Origin: Clostridium nigeriense
GTDB taxonomy: Bacteria > Bacillota > Clostridia > Clostridiales > Clostridiaceae
Assembly: GCF_900086595.1 (NCBI RefSeq)
Contig: NZ_LT575472.1
Coordinates: 2,367,685 to 2,431,684 of the forward strand
Direction: 5' to 3'
DNA: 64,000 nucleotides
Shown: piece after piece, positions 43,693-51,489 of the stretch
Numbering within the stretch: the first letter of the stretch is position 1
Layout of the letters: every line of letters starts with the position of its first letter
Translations under genes and position numbers: made by a program
Notes under the pieces: model-generated
Database searches by the model: none
Told to the model about the DNA's origin: nothing
Seen by the model: the letters and a program-made list of their open reading frames with translations, nothing else

Positions 43693-45060
43693 CTATTTAT
43701 TATCTATTTGTTGTCTTTCTTCTTCTTCTTCTTTTAAACTTTGTTTTGGTAATATTAAATTTAAAAATATTACGGAAATAGTAGTAATCACTACTGGTGA
43801 ACTTCCAAATAAAATACTTATTGAGCTTGGAAAAGCATCTAAAGCTCCTGGGACTTGTGTTATTCCTACTCCTAAAGCAACTGATAATCCAACAACAGTA
43901 ATATTTCTAGTAGATAATTCATCCTTAAAAATTAGCTTAATACCTGTCATTGTAATTGTTGCAAATACTATAATGGTTGCTCCACCAAGTACGCTTTGTG
44001 GTACTGTAGTTATTAAAGCTCCAATCTTAGGGATAAATCCTGCTATTAACATAAAAGCTGCTGCTAAAGCAATTATGAATTTACTTACAACCTTTGTCAT
44101 AGCAACTATTCCTATATTTTGTCCATATGTTGATGTTGGTAATCCCCCCATTACTGAGCCAATTATATTTACTATTCCATTTCCTATTATTCCATTAGAT
44201 AATTCTGAATCCTTAAGTTCTCTATTTAAGCCGCCTTCAGTAGCAACTGAATATTGACCAACAGTTTGTACTGAATCTACTATATAGATAATAACAATAG
44301 ATAATATTGCTGATGGATAAAACTTTAATCCAAAGTGTAGTGGTTTAGGAACTTGTACCCAACCAGCATTGGCTATTGCACTAAAATCAACTTTATTAAA
44401 TATTATAGCGAATACGTATCCAACAATTATCCCTACTAATATAGATGCAAGTTTAAAATATCCTTTTGTAAAGTGATTACAAAATAATACTACTCCTAAA
44501 GTTACAAAGGCTATTATCCAATTTTGTATTGAACCAAAATCAGATGCTCCTACTCCACCAGCCATATATTTAATAGCAGTTGGATATAATGATAAGCCTA
44601 TTGTAAAAACAACAGTTCCTGCAACTAAAGGTGGAAATAATTTTCTTAAAGGTTTAATAAATATTCCAACTAAAACTGCAACTATTCCCCCTATTAATTG
44701 AGCTCCAAAAATAGCTTCTATTCCATAAGTTGCACCTATAGCAGTTAAAGTTGGTACATATGCAAATCCAACTCCCATAACAATAGGCAGACCTGATCCA
44801 AATTTCCATATAGGATATAGTTGTAACAATGTAGCTATACCTGCTATAAATAATGAACACTGTACTAAAAGAGCTTTATCACTTGAACTTACTCCAGTAA
44901 CCCCTGCAACTATTATTGCTGGTGTTACATTTCCTACTATCATTGCTAATAAGTGCTGCAATGATAAAGGTATTGCCTTTTTAATTGGTGGTACCCCATC
45001 TAAATCAAAAACAGAAGTATTTCTATTATCTTCACCATTTCTTTTCCATATCTCTACCAT
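43693..45060 (-). CDS. NCS2 nucleobase:cation symporter (xanthine/urate permease), copy 1
   Basis: 455 residues, about 14 membrane segments. The family His in LQHLLAMIVGNVTPAIIVAG and the NAT signature QNIGIVAMTK are present, as is the later motif SVLGGATIIVFATITMTGIK. It would import xanthine, urate or a related purine with protons or sodium. It is highly similar along its length to the next gene upstream, so the pair is a tandem duplication. GGGGGAG lies 6 bases before the ATG. A terminator separates the two copies, and no sigma-54 promoter is seen in front of this one. Confidence 0.9.
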   Translation of the reverse strand: MVEIWKRNGEDNRNTSVFDLDGVPPIKKAIPLSLQHLLAMIVGNVTPAIIVAGVTGVSSSDKALLVQCSLFIAGIATLLQLYPIWKFGSGLPIVMGVGFAYVPTLTAIGATYGIEAIFGAQLIGGIVAVLVGIFIKPLRKLFPPLVAGTVVFTIGLSLYPTAIKYMAGGVGASDFGSIQNWIIAFVTLGVVLFCNHFTKGYFKLASILVGIIVGYVFAIIFNKVDFSAIANAGWVQVPKPLHFGLKFYPSAILSIVIIYIVDSVQTVGQYSVATEGGLNRELKDSELSNGIIGNGIVNIIGSVMGGLPTSTYGQNIGIVAMTKVVSKFIIALAAAFMLIAGFIPKIGALITTVPQSVLGGATIIVFATITMTGIKLIFKDELSTRNITVVGLSVALGVGITQVPGALDAFPSSISILFGSSPVVITTISVIFLNLILPKQSLKEEEEERQQIDNK

Positions 45061-45137
45061 ATCTATGACTCCCCCTTATGTAATCAATAAAATAAAACTA
45101 ATATTGGGATTTGCTTCAATTATTAATTTAAGATTAC

Positions 45138-45152
45138 TTCTCATTTTGATAA
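45138..45152 (-). promoter_or_regulatory. Weak activator-site candidate before permease copy 1
   Basis: TTCTCATTTTGATAA, one base off the TTATCATTTTGATAA core. The same 15-mer occurs at 46690-46704 in the leader of permease copy 2. Confidence 0.3.
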
Positions 45153-45200
45153 TTTTACATTCCAAATTTTTATTATTTTATTTGTAACTCTATAAAAATC

Positions 45201-45242
45201 AAAGGCTATATATAAAATTATTATTTCTATATACAGCCTTTT
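45201..45242 (-). terminator. Terminator after the second NCS2 permease gene
   Basis: 14-bp stem with one G-U pair (45201-45214 with 45229-45242) and a T run beyond it on the minus strand. Confidence 0.75.
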
Positions 45243-45246
45243 ACTA

Positions 45247-46602
45247 TTATTTTTCTATTTTGCTTCTCTCATTATCTTCATCTTTAATAGTTTTTTTAGG
45301 CAGTATTAAATTTAATAAAATAACTGTTATAGTAGTTATTACAACTGGTGAACTTCCAAAAACCATATTAACCCAACTTGGGAAAGCATCTAATGCTCCT
45401 GGAACTTGTGTTACTCCCATTCCAAGGGCAACAGAAAGCCCAACTATACTTGTGTTTCTACTAGAAAGTTCATCTTTTATAATTACCTTTATACCAGTCA
45501 TTGTTATCATTGCAAATACTATTATAGTAGCACCGCCTAATACACTTTGTGGTATTGTAGTAATTAAAGCACCAAACTTTGGTATAAATCCTGCTATTAG
45601 CATAAACACAGCAGCTATCATAATGATATACTTGCTTACAACTTTAGTCATAGCAACTATTCCAACATTTTGACTATAGGTTGCTGTAGGCAAACCTCCA
45701 AAGAATGAACCAATTATACTTGAAACTCCATTTGCCATTATTCCTCCTGATAATTCAGTATCCCTAGGTTCTCTACCTAATCCACCTTCTGTTGTTGCTG
45801 AATAATCTCCAACAGCTTGAACAGAATTAACAATATAAATAATAACCATAGAAATAATAGCTGAAGGTATAAATTTCATTCCATAATGTAATGGTGTTGG
45901 AACTTGTATCCATCCTGCTGATGAAATAGCATCAAAACTTACCTTTCCGATTGCTATAGAAAAAACATATCCTGCTATTATACCTACTAATATAGAAGCT
46001 AATTTTACATATCCCTTTGTAAAATGATTACAGAATAAAACAACAACTAAAGTAACAAGAGCTATAGCCCAATTAATTGGAGCACCAAAGTCACTTGCTG
46101 CTGCTCCTCCAGCCATATATTTAATTGCTGTTGGATATAATGATAAACCAATAGTAAACACAACTGTTCCAGCAACTAATGGTGGAAATAACTTTCGTAA
46201 CGGCTTAATAAATGCCCCTACTAAAATTGCCGCAATTCCTCCTATTAATTGAGCGCCAAAAATTGCCTCAATTCCGTAAGCCGAACCTATGGCAGTTAAA
46301 GTTGGTACATAAGCAAAACTTATTCCCATTACTACAGGTAGCCCTGATCCTAATTTCCATATTGGATATAATTGCATTAAAGTTGCGATACCTGCCATAA
46401 ACAATGAACATTGAACTAATAAGGTTTTGTCACTTAAGTCCATTCCTGTAATACCAGCCACTATTATAGCTGGAGTAACGTTTCCAACTATCATAGCAAG
46501 TAAATGTTGTACGGATAATGGTATAGCCTTTTTTAGGCTTGGTACTCCATCTACATCAAAAATCGAAGTACTTTTCTTTACTTTTTTTCCTACCTCTAAC
46601 AT
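45247..46602 (-). CDS. NCS2 nucleobase:cation symporter (xanthine/urate permease), copy 2
   Basis: 451 residues, same architecture as copy 1: VQHLLAMIVGNVTPAIIVAG in helix 1, NAT signature QNVGIVAMTK and SVLGGATIIVFAMITMTGIK. I place the start at ATG 46602 (MLEVGKK), which aligns with copy 1 and has AGGGGG upstream; the 25 additional codons to 46677 lack a site and a matching sequence. This copy has a sigma-54 promoter with an unusually long leader of about 209 bases and three activator-site candidates, so it is probably the inducible purine importer of the island. Confidence 0.9.
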   Translation of the reverse strand: MLEVGKKVKKSTSIFDVDGVPSLKKAIPLSVQHLLAMIVGNVTPAIIVAGITGMDLSDKTLLVQCSLFMAGIATLMQLYPIWKLGSGLPVVMGISFAYVPTLTAIGSAYGIEAIFGAQLIGGIAAILVGAFIKPLRKLFPPLVAGTVVFTIGLSLYPTAIKYMAGGAAASDFGAPINWAIALVTLVVVLFCNHFTKGYVKLASILVGIIAGYVFSIAIGKVSFDAISSAGWIQVPTPLHYGMKFIPSAIISMVIIYIVNSVQAVGDYSATTEGGLGREPRDTELSGGIMANGVSSIIGSFFGGLPTATYSQNVGIVAMTKVVSKYIIMIAAVFMLIAGFIPKFGALITTIPQSVLGGATIIVFAMITMTGIKVIIKDELSSRNTSIVGLSVALGMGVTQVPGALDAFPSWVNMVFGSSPVVITTITVILLNLILPKKTIKDEDNERSKIEK

Positions 46603-46655
46603 AATAATATATTCCCCCTCATGTAAGTTAATTAGATTAAGCTTATACATCACTC

Positions 46656-46704
46656 GAGAATATATGATTATTATCACTACGAAAAAATATTCTCATTTTG
46701 ATAA
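46656..46704 (-). promoter_or_regulatory. Leader inverted repeat and activator-like motif of permease copy 2
   Basis: GAGAATAT (46656-46663) pairs with ATATTCTC (46687-46694), and TTCTCATTTTGATAA lies at 46690-46704. Both are inside the 209-base leader. No known riboswitch pattern is recognised here. Confidence 0.3.
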
Positions 46705-46790
46705 TAATCCTATTCCTTCATACCACATAAGTAATCGTTTTAATTAAATTTTTTTCACATAGCTATATGTTTTAAATCTTAAAAAACTAA

Positions 46791-46856
46791 AAAGAGCCTT
46801 TAAAGTTTCATTACTTATTGAAGCAATAAGTATGCCAAAACCTTAACAAGCTCTTT
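46791..46856 (-). terminator. Long terminator-like hairpin that contains a sigma-54 promoter
   Basis: Minus-strand RNA folds as AAAGAGC/GCTCTTT at the base (46850-46856 with 46791-46797), TTAAGG/CTTTAA and TTT/AAA in the middle, CAT/ATG, and a perfect 8-bp apex stem TACTTATT/AATAAGTA (46812-46832). A T-rich tail (TTTTTAGTTTTTT) follows. It would stop transcripts coming from the 71-residue membrane protein gene. Confidence 0.65.
46821..46838 (-). promoter_or_regulatory. Sigma-54 promoter of permease copy 2
   Basis: Minus strand TTGGCATACTTATTGCTT with 10 bases between GG and GC, a near-perfect -24/-12 match. The predicted start near 46811 is inside the 3' arm of the hairpin at 46791-46856. 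Confidence 0.85.
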
Positions 46857-46924
46857 AATCTTGGAAATCCCCTTTATTTCCTTAATCTATAGAAATATTC
46901 TTAATTAATTAAATATATTTCTCA

Positions 46925-47016
46925 TATTAAAATGATAAATAAAGATTATGGAAACCCTTCAATTGCCAATTATTCCTTATTTATATCATTATAATAATTT
47001 TTTATCATTTTGAGAT
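46925..47016 (-). promoter_or_regulatory. Three upstream activator-site candidates for permease copy 2
   Basis: Copies of the TTATCAT-type motif at 46925-46938 (inverted), 46984-46997 and 47002-47016, 87-178 bp upstream of the -24 element. The last two are 19 bp apart. This part of the gap contains no gene. Confidence 0.5.
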
Positions 47017-47032
47017 ATTTTGTTAATACTTT

Positions 47033-47248
47033 TTACATTCTTTTCAATTTTCTATCCTCAACATAAGATACTATTATAGAAAGTATCATTAATATAATTG
47101 ATAAATATAATATAGGTCTATTATCATCTATTGGACATGCTCCAATCGGTAAATTTTTCCTAATTGTATAAATTTTATATATCCCATATAAAAATATAGC
47201 TATAGCAATAATAAATATACTGTTAGAAAAACTAATAATTTTTTTCAT
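47033..47248 (-). CDS. Small two-helix membrane protein, unknown
   Basis: 71 residues with two hydrophobic helices (about 8-27 and 46-63) joined by a loop containing GACPIDDNRP. Not recognised. AAAGGA lies 6 bases before the ATG. It is 58 bp behind the glycogen debranching gene on the same strand and could be its second cistron. The loop's single Cys and acidic residues give no clear function. Confidence 0.65.
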   Translation of the reverse strand: MKKIISFSNSIFIIAIAIFLYGIYKIYTIRKNLPIGACPIDDNRPILYLSIILMILSIIVSYVEDRKLKRM

Positions 47249-47306
47249 TACTTTATTCCTTTCTTATACACACTTATTATAGCATATTTTCTTATAATTT
47301 CATTAT

Positions 47307-49313
47307 TTATTTTCTATATATTTCTTTAAACACTCTAAGTACTTCTGCTACCCCCCAAGCTTGGGTATAGCATCCCCTACTTGTAGATGAAAAATCTCCA
47401 TCAAAAATTTCAGCAATTCCATTTATACAACCATCTTTTAAATGATCTTCAAATACTGATAACATTCCTTTAGCCCTAATGATTGAAGTTTCACTAAAAT
47501 CATTAACTTTTATATAAGCTGTAATAAACGGTCCAATTAAAAAGCTCCAAGTTGTTCCCATATGATAAGCTAAATCTCTATTTATAAGTTCTCCTATATA
47601 CTTCCCTTTATAATTTTCATCCATGAAGGATAGAGATCTTAATCCATAAGTAGAATATAAGTGCTTATGCACTGTACTTACAACTAATTTTTCTTTTTCT
47701 TTTGGTAAAATAGAAAAAGGTAGTGATACTGCCCAAATTTGATTTGGACGTATACTATCATCTTTTTTGTCTATTACATCATACAAACACTGTTTTTCAT
47801 TATTCCAAAACTTTTTATTAAAAGCTTTTTTAACTTTTTCAGATAATTCTCTATACTTTAAATCTTCTTTATTAAGTTTAATTCTAAGCTCTTCCATTAT
47901 ACATAGTGCATTATACCATAGAGCATTAATTTCTACTGGCTTACCATGTCTAGGTGTTACAACTATTTCCCCCACTCTTACATCCATCCAAGTTACTTGA
48001 TCTAATCCTGATCCAGCAAATATTAATCCATCAGTATCCATTCCTATAGAAAATTCTGTTCTTGTTGAGTATGCCTTAAATATTTCAACTAATTTATCAT
48101 ATATTTTGTTCTCAATAAATTTATAGTCCTCTTCTCTTTCTGTATACTTTAAATATTTATAGACAGCTTGAAAATACCAAAGAGAAGCATCTACAGTGTT
48201 ATACAAAGGGTCTGTATTAGTATCTGGAAATAAATTAGGTATTAATCCACCTTTTACATATCTAGAAAAAGACTCTAATATTTCTCTTGCATCATCGAAC
48301 CTTTTCGTACATAGCACCAACCCTTCAAAAGCTATCATTGTATCTCTTCCCCAATCCGTAAACCATGGATATCCAGCTAAAATTGTTTTAAGCCCAGTAC
48401 TATTTCTTTTTACAATGAAATGATCTGCTGCTTTAACTAAGTTATTGGCAAAATTATCATTATATCCAGCTCTTAATACTAAGTCATTAGTCCTTTTTTT
48501 ATATTCTTCTTCTATTTGAAATCCTGTTTTGCTAATTTCATCTTCTATTGTACATATTAAGTAGATCCTCTTATTTTCATTAGCTTTAATTTTAATATTA
48601 ATGTCATAAGGAGTATAGTGATTATCTAGTCCTAAAAAGCCTGTTCTATTTTCTATTTGGTAGTAATTATTATCCTCATATAAATAATTAGGAGTAGCTA
48701 GATTTGTAGGAATTAACTTTCTATCATAAAAGTCACCTTCTGAAGTTTTTAGTGTAATTTTAATATTCTTATTTTCATTAGGAATCAATGTAAGCATATT
48801 ATCTTTTATTTCTTGATTAAATTTCAACTTTGACTTTTCTATAGCTTCTCCTGCTAATCTATAATTAAATACAGGAGTAATTTTAAAGTTTGATTCTTCA
48901 ATACCATTTTCAATTTCATAGCATATAGCTACTGTATTATATCCATAATCCATAGATATAGTCTTTTTTATATAAACATCCTCAACTCTATATCTATATT
49001 CTGGAATACAATCGAAAGTAAATCTTTCTAAATATTCGTGCCCATTTTTCGATTTATTAATATACGATTGAGAAGTTAAATCATACTTCCTATTACTTAT
49101 TTCTATTTCTTCTTGAGTTCTTGTAAGAATTAAATACCTATTCACAGGGGGATTTAAAGCTGCTACTAAATATCCATGATGTAAAACAGAACTTCCTCCT
49201 GTAATAGTTGAATTAGAAAAACCTCCTATTCCATTCCCTATAACCCAATTTAATTCATTACCTTCTTTTATTGTTTTAAAAAAACTTCTCCCATAACTAT
49301 ATATTCTATCCAT
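47307..49313 (-). CDS. Glycogen debranching enzyme (amylo-alpha-1,6-glucosidase family)
   Basis: 668 residues. The N-terminal GDE_N-type beta domain has NWVIGNGIGGFSNSTITGG and HHGYLVAALNPP; the C-terminal (alpha/alpha)6 barrel (about 280-660) has LAGYPWFTDWGRDTMIAFEGL, DASLWYFQAVYKY, TWMDVRVG and the late HMGTTWSFLIGPF. It removes alpha-1,6-linked glucose stubs from glycogen or dextrins in the cytoplasm; there is no signal peptide. It complements the intracellular pullulanase at 4345-7197. The ATG at 49313 has a GGAGGTT nearby. Confidence 0.93.
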   Translation of the reverse strand: MDRIYSYGRSFFKTIKEGNELNWVIGNGIGGFSNSTITGGSSVLHHGYLVAALNPPVNRYLILTRTQEEIEISNRKYDLTSQSYINKSKNGHEYLERFTFDCIPEYRYRVEDVYIKKTISMDYGYNTVAICYEIENGIEESNFKITPVFNYRLAGEAIEKSKLKFNQEIKDNMLTLIPNENKNIKITLKTSEGDFYDRKLIPTNLATPNYLYEDNNYYQIENRTGFLGLDNHYTPYDINIKIKANENKRIYLICTIEDEISKTGFQIEEEYKKRTNDLVLRAGYNDNFANNLVKAADHFIVKRNSTGLKTILAGYPWFTDWGRDTMIAFEGLVLCTKRFDDAREILESFSRYVKGGLIPNLFPDTNTDPLYNTVDASLWYFQAVYKYLKYTEREEDYKFIENKIYDKLVEIFKAYSTRTEFSIGMDTDGLIFAGSGLDQVTWMDVRVGEIVVTPRHGKPVEINALWYNALCIMEELRIKLNKEDLKYRELSEKVKKAFNKKFWNNEKQCLYDVIDKKDDSIRPNQIWAVSLPFSILPKEKEKLVVSTVHKHLYSTYGLRSLSFMDENYKGKYIGELINRDLAYHMGTTWSFLIGPFITAYIKVNDFSETSIIRAKGMLSVFEDHLKDGCINGIAEIFDGDFSSTSRGCYTQAWGVAEVLRVFKEIYRK

Positions 49314-49494
49314 AAGTAACCTCCATAATATCTTGTTTTTCTATCTTATTATATAACTAACTACGCCCTATTTTAATTGTGTAAAATTACAAAAATAATT
49401 TATATGTAACACTTATATTTATATTTTCATATATTATACTAGCTATTAGCTTTAAAGGCTAATCCATATAAATTCATCTCCTTCATTAATTATA

Positions 49495-49530
49495 AAAAAG
49501 AATCAAAGCTTAGTGGCTTTGATTCTTTTT
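49495..49530. terminator. Bidirectional terminator
   Basis: Perfect 15-bp stem (49495-49509 with 49516-49530) with A and T runs at its ends. It overlaps the stop codon of the 141-residue gene. The rest of the 49314-49528 gap holds nothing recognisable. Confidence 0.8.
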
Positions 49531-49954
49531 ATATTATTGAGTCAAATTCTATCTGTACTTTTCTAAATGCAATTTCCTTAGTCAAATTTAATGTTTTAGG
49601 GTCAATCTTTATTTTAAATATATTAGGACACTTTTCCATTCTCCATAACTTCATAAATCTTGGTGTGGCTGTAAAGCTAGCATAATATTTCTCTTCATAC
49701 TCATCATAAAATTCTAAAAACTCTAACTTACTATATCTATCAATAGATAAACTATCTTTATCTAAATTATTTACTATTGGAACTAAATATCTAAGAGGGA
49801 TTTCATAATTAAAATTTCCTTTAATACTTCTCCCCTCAATTAATGCTCTTTTTAAAAATTTATATTTATCTATTTCTTTATCCTTTATATTTATTTTAAA
49901 AATTGGATTATCATTTTTTCCCTTTTGTATTTTAATTTTAATCATTTGTTTCAC
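49529..49954 (-). CDS. Conserved-looking hypothetical protein
   Basis: 141 residues, lysine- and isoleucine-rich, mixed alpha/beta prediction, no signal peptide or membrane helix. Not recognised. It follows the ArsC-like gene by 9 bp on the same strand, so the two probably form one transcript ending at the terminator. Notable residues are two aromatic/charged clusters (FLEFYDEYEEKYYASF, FMKLWRMEKCPNIFKI). No function is proposed. Confidence 0.6.
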   Translation of the reverse strand: MKQMIKIKIQKGKNDNPIFKINIKDKEIDKYKFLKRALIEGRSIKGNFNYEIPLRYLVPIVNNLDKDSLSIDRYSKLEFLEFYDEYEEKYYASFTATPRFMKLWRMEKCPNIFKIKIDPKTLNLTKEIAFRKVQIEFDSII

Positions 49955-49963
49955 CCTATATTT

Positions 49964-50302
49964 CTATTCCCAATTATCCCAAACTTCTTTTTTGTAACCT
50001 AAAGTAGCTAAATTTCCATTCCTAACAATAGGAGCTTTAAATAATTTAGGGTTTTTAAGTAGAATTTCTTCTTTCATATCAATACTTCTTATTTTATCTA
50101 AATTTAATGTTTTAAATTCCTTAGATTTTTCATTAATAAGATTATTTATAGAAATACTTTTCTTTACTGAGTTCAATTCACCCTTGCTTAATCCTTTTAT
50201 ATCTATATCTATATATTGAAAATTAATTTTTCTCTCCTTAAAATATCTTTCAGCCTTTTTTGATTCAAAACACTTTTTTCTGCCAAATATTTGTATATTC
50301 AT
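49964..50302 (-). CDS. ArsC/Spx-family thioredoxin-fold protein
   Basis: 112 residues. The fold is shown by MNIQIFGRKKCFESKKAERYFKERKINF-type start (Cys11 followed by Ser, with no CxxC), a central YIDIDIKGLSKGEL and the C-terminal KAPIVRNGNLATLGYKKEVWDNW, the usual ArsC/Spx order. The single catalytic-position Cys is kept. It may be a glutaredoxin-like reductase or a Spx-type regulator; arsenate reduction is unlikely to be provable from sequence, and no ars genes are nearby. First gene of a two-gene unit. Confidence 0.75.
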   Translation of the reverse strand: MNIQIFGRKKCFESKKAERYFKERKINFQYIDIDIKGLSKGELNSVKKSISINNLINEKSKEFKTLNLDKIRSIDMKEEILLKNPKLFKAPIVRNGNLATLGYKKEVWDNWE

Positions 50303-50446
50303 TTACTTCTCCTTTACTTTATAAAGTTGCTTATTTATTATATCATAAAAATTATTTTAATAAGATAATATATGCCGTAAAAATAATCACTTTTTTATCA
50401 ATTAACAGTATATTAATTATTAGGAACAATATTTAAGGATGATTTT

Positions 50447-51454
50447 TTGAATTATTTAATAACAGCATTTAAAATAATTATTATTGAATATTTAATTTTA
50501 TTCTTTCATGAATTAGTCCATTATATTTCATCATTATTCTTAGGTTTTAAAACTTCTAATTATTACTTAATTCCTTTTAATTTAGAAAAAAATAAATCTA
50601 AATTAAAATTAAAAATTTTATTATTTAAAGATAATTTTATTACTAGCAAAATACATTTTAATTCCATATCAATATCTTCAAAGCTTCAATATAATATTCT
50701 ATTAAAAAAAATTAGATTTTTCTTCTTTATTGGACCTATTTTTGATTTTATTATATTTGTAGCACTGTTTTCAATTGGAGTTACTAAAATAGAGTATTCT
50801 TATTTAGCCTTAATTGCATTGATTCATTTTTCTTTGTCTACCATTAACTTTTTTAATAGTGATGGAAAATATGCTATAGGTGCTAAAGAAGATACTAGAA
50901 TTGCCTTTGATGTAGTTAGGAACTATACATTATGTGGCAATGGAGAAGTTTCCCATGCAAGCAAAAGAATACTCACAGATTTTCATATGGAAATTTCAGA
51001 AAATATCACCATAGATACCTTTGATGTAAATGACTTATGGAATTTTTTAAACAATCTATCATTTTATACAAATTCTCTTCTTAGCTATTTAAATAATGAC
51101 ATATTAACTTTACATTCCTCTACTTCTACTTTTTTTGAAAGTATTATAAAAGATTATGACAATATAAAAGTATATGATTATAGGCAAGTAGAAAAAACTT
51201 CTCTCTCCATTTTATACTATTTCATATATCTTAAAATATTAAATAAAGATCTTACTATAAATGATAATATTTCGCAAAAAATATATGATGGATTAAAAAT
51301 TCCTTACTATAATAAATTATATAATTTATATTTTAATAATGAAATCGAAAATATTTCTTATCTTCGTAACGAAAATAATATGCCACCTTCTGTATCTTCC
51401 TGTGAAGGCTATAGAAAATTACTCCTAAATTTAATAAATTTATATAATAATTAA
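50447..51454 (+). CDS. Membrane zinc metalloprotease-like protein (M50/site-2-protease type)
   Basis: 335 residues. The first helix carries HELVHY, an HExxH zinc motif inside a hydrophobic segment; two more helices follow (FFFFIGPIFDFIIFVALF; SYLALIALIHFSLSTINFF) and then NFFNSDGKYAIG, which resembles the second M50 motif (N-x5-DG). The C-terminal 170 residues are a soluble, mostly helical part of unknown type. This suggests intramembrane proteolysis, but no substrate (sigma/anti-sigma pair) lies beside it. The start is TTG at 50447 with AAGGA upstream; no ATG alternative is present in frame. It is a single-gene transcript. Confidence 0.6.
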   Translation: MNYLITAFKIIIIEYLILFFHELVHYISSLFLGFKTSNYYLIPFNLEKNKSKLKLKILLFKDNFITSKIHFNSISISSKLQYNILLKKIRFFFFIGPIFDFIIFVALFSIGVTKIEYSYLALIALIHFSLSTINFFNSDGKYAIGAKEDTRIAFDVVRNYTLCGNGEVSHASKRILTDFHMEISENITIDTFDVNDLWNFLNNLSFYTNSLLSYLNNDILTLHSSTSTFFESIIKDYDNIKVYDYRQVEKTSLSILYYFIYLKILNKDLTINDNISQKIYDGLKIPYYNKLYNLYFNNEIENISYLRNENNMPPSVSSCEGYRKLLLNLINLYNN

Positions 51455-51489
51455 AATAGTGTCTGGAAAAGCCAGACACTATTTTAATT
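51449..51489. terminator. Bidirectional terminator between convergent genes
   Basis: Perfect 18-bp stem (51449-51466 with 51472-51489), loop AAAAG, shared by the M50-like and TPR protein genes. Confidence 0.85.

Noticed and set aside
45061..47032. Purine riboswitch upstream of either NCS2 permease
   Set aside because: Both leaders were read on the coding strand; the conserved purine aptamer core and loops are not present.
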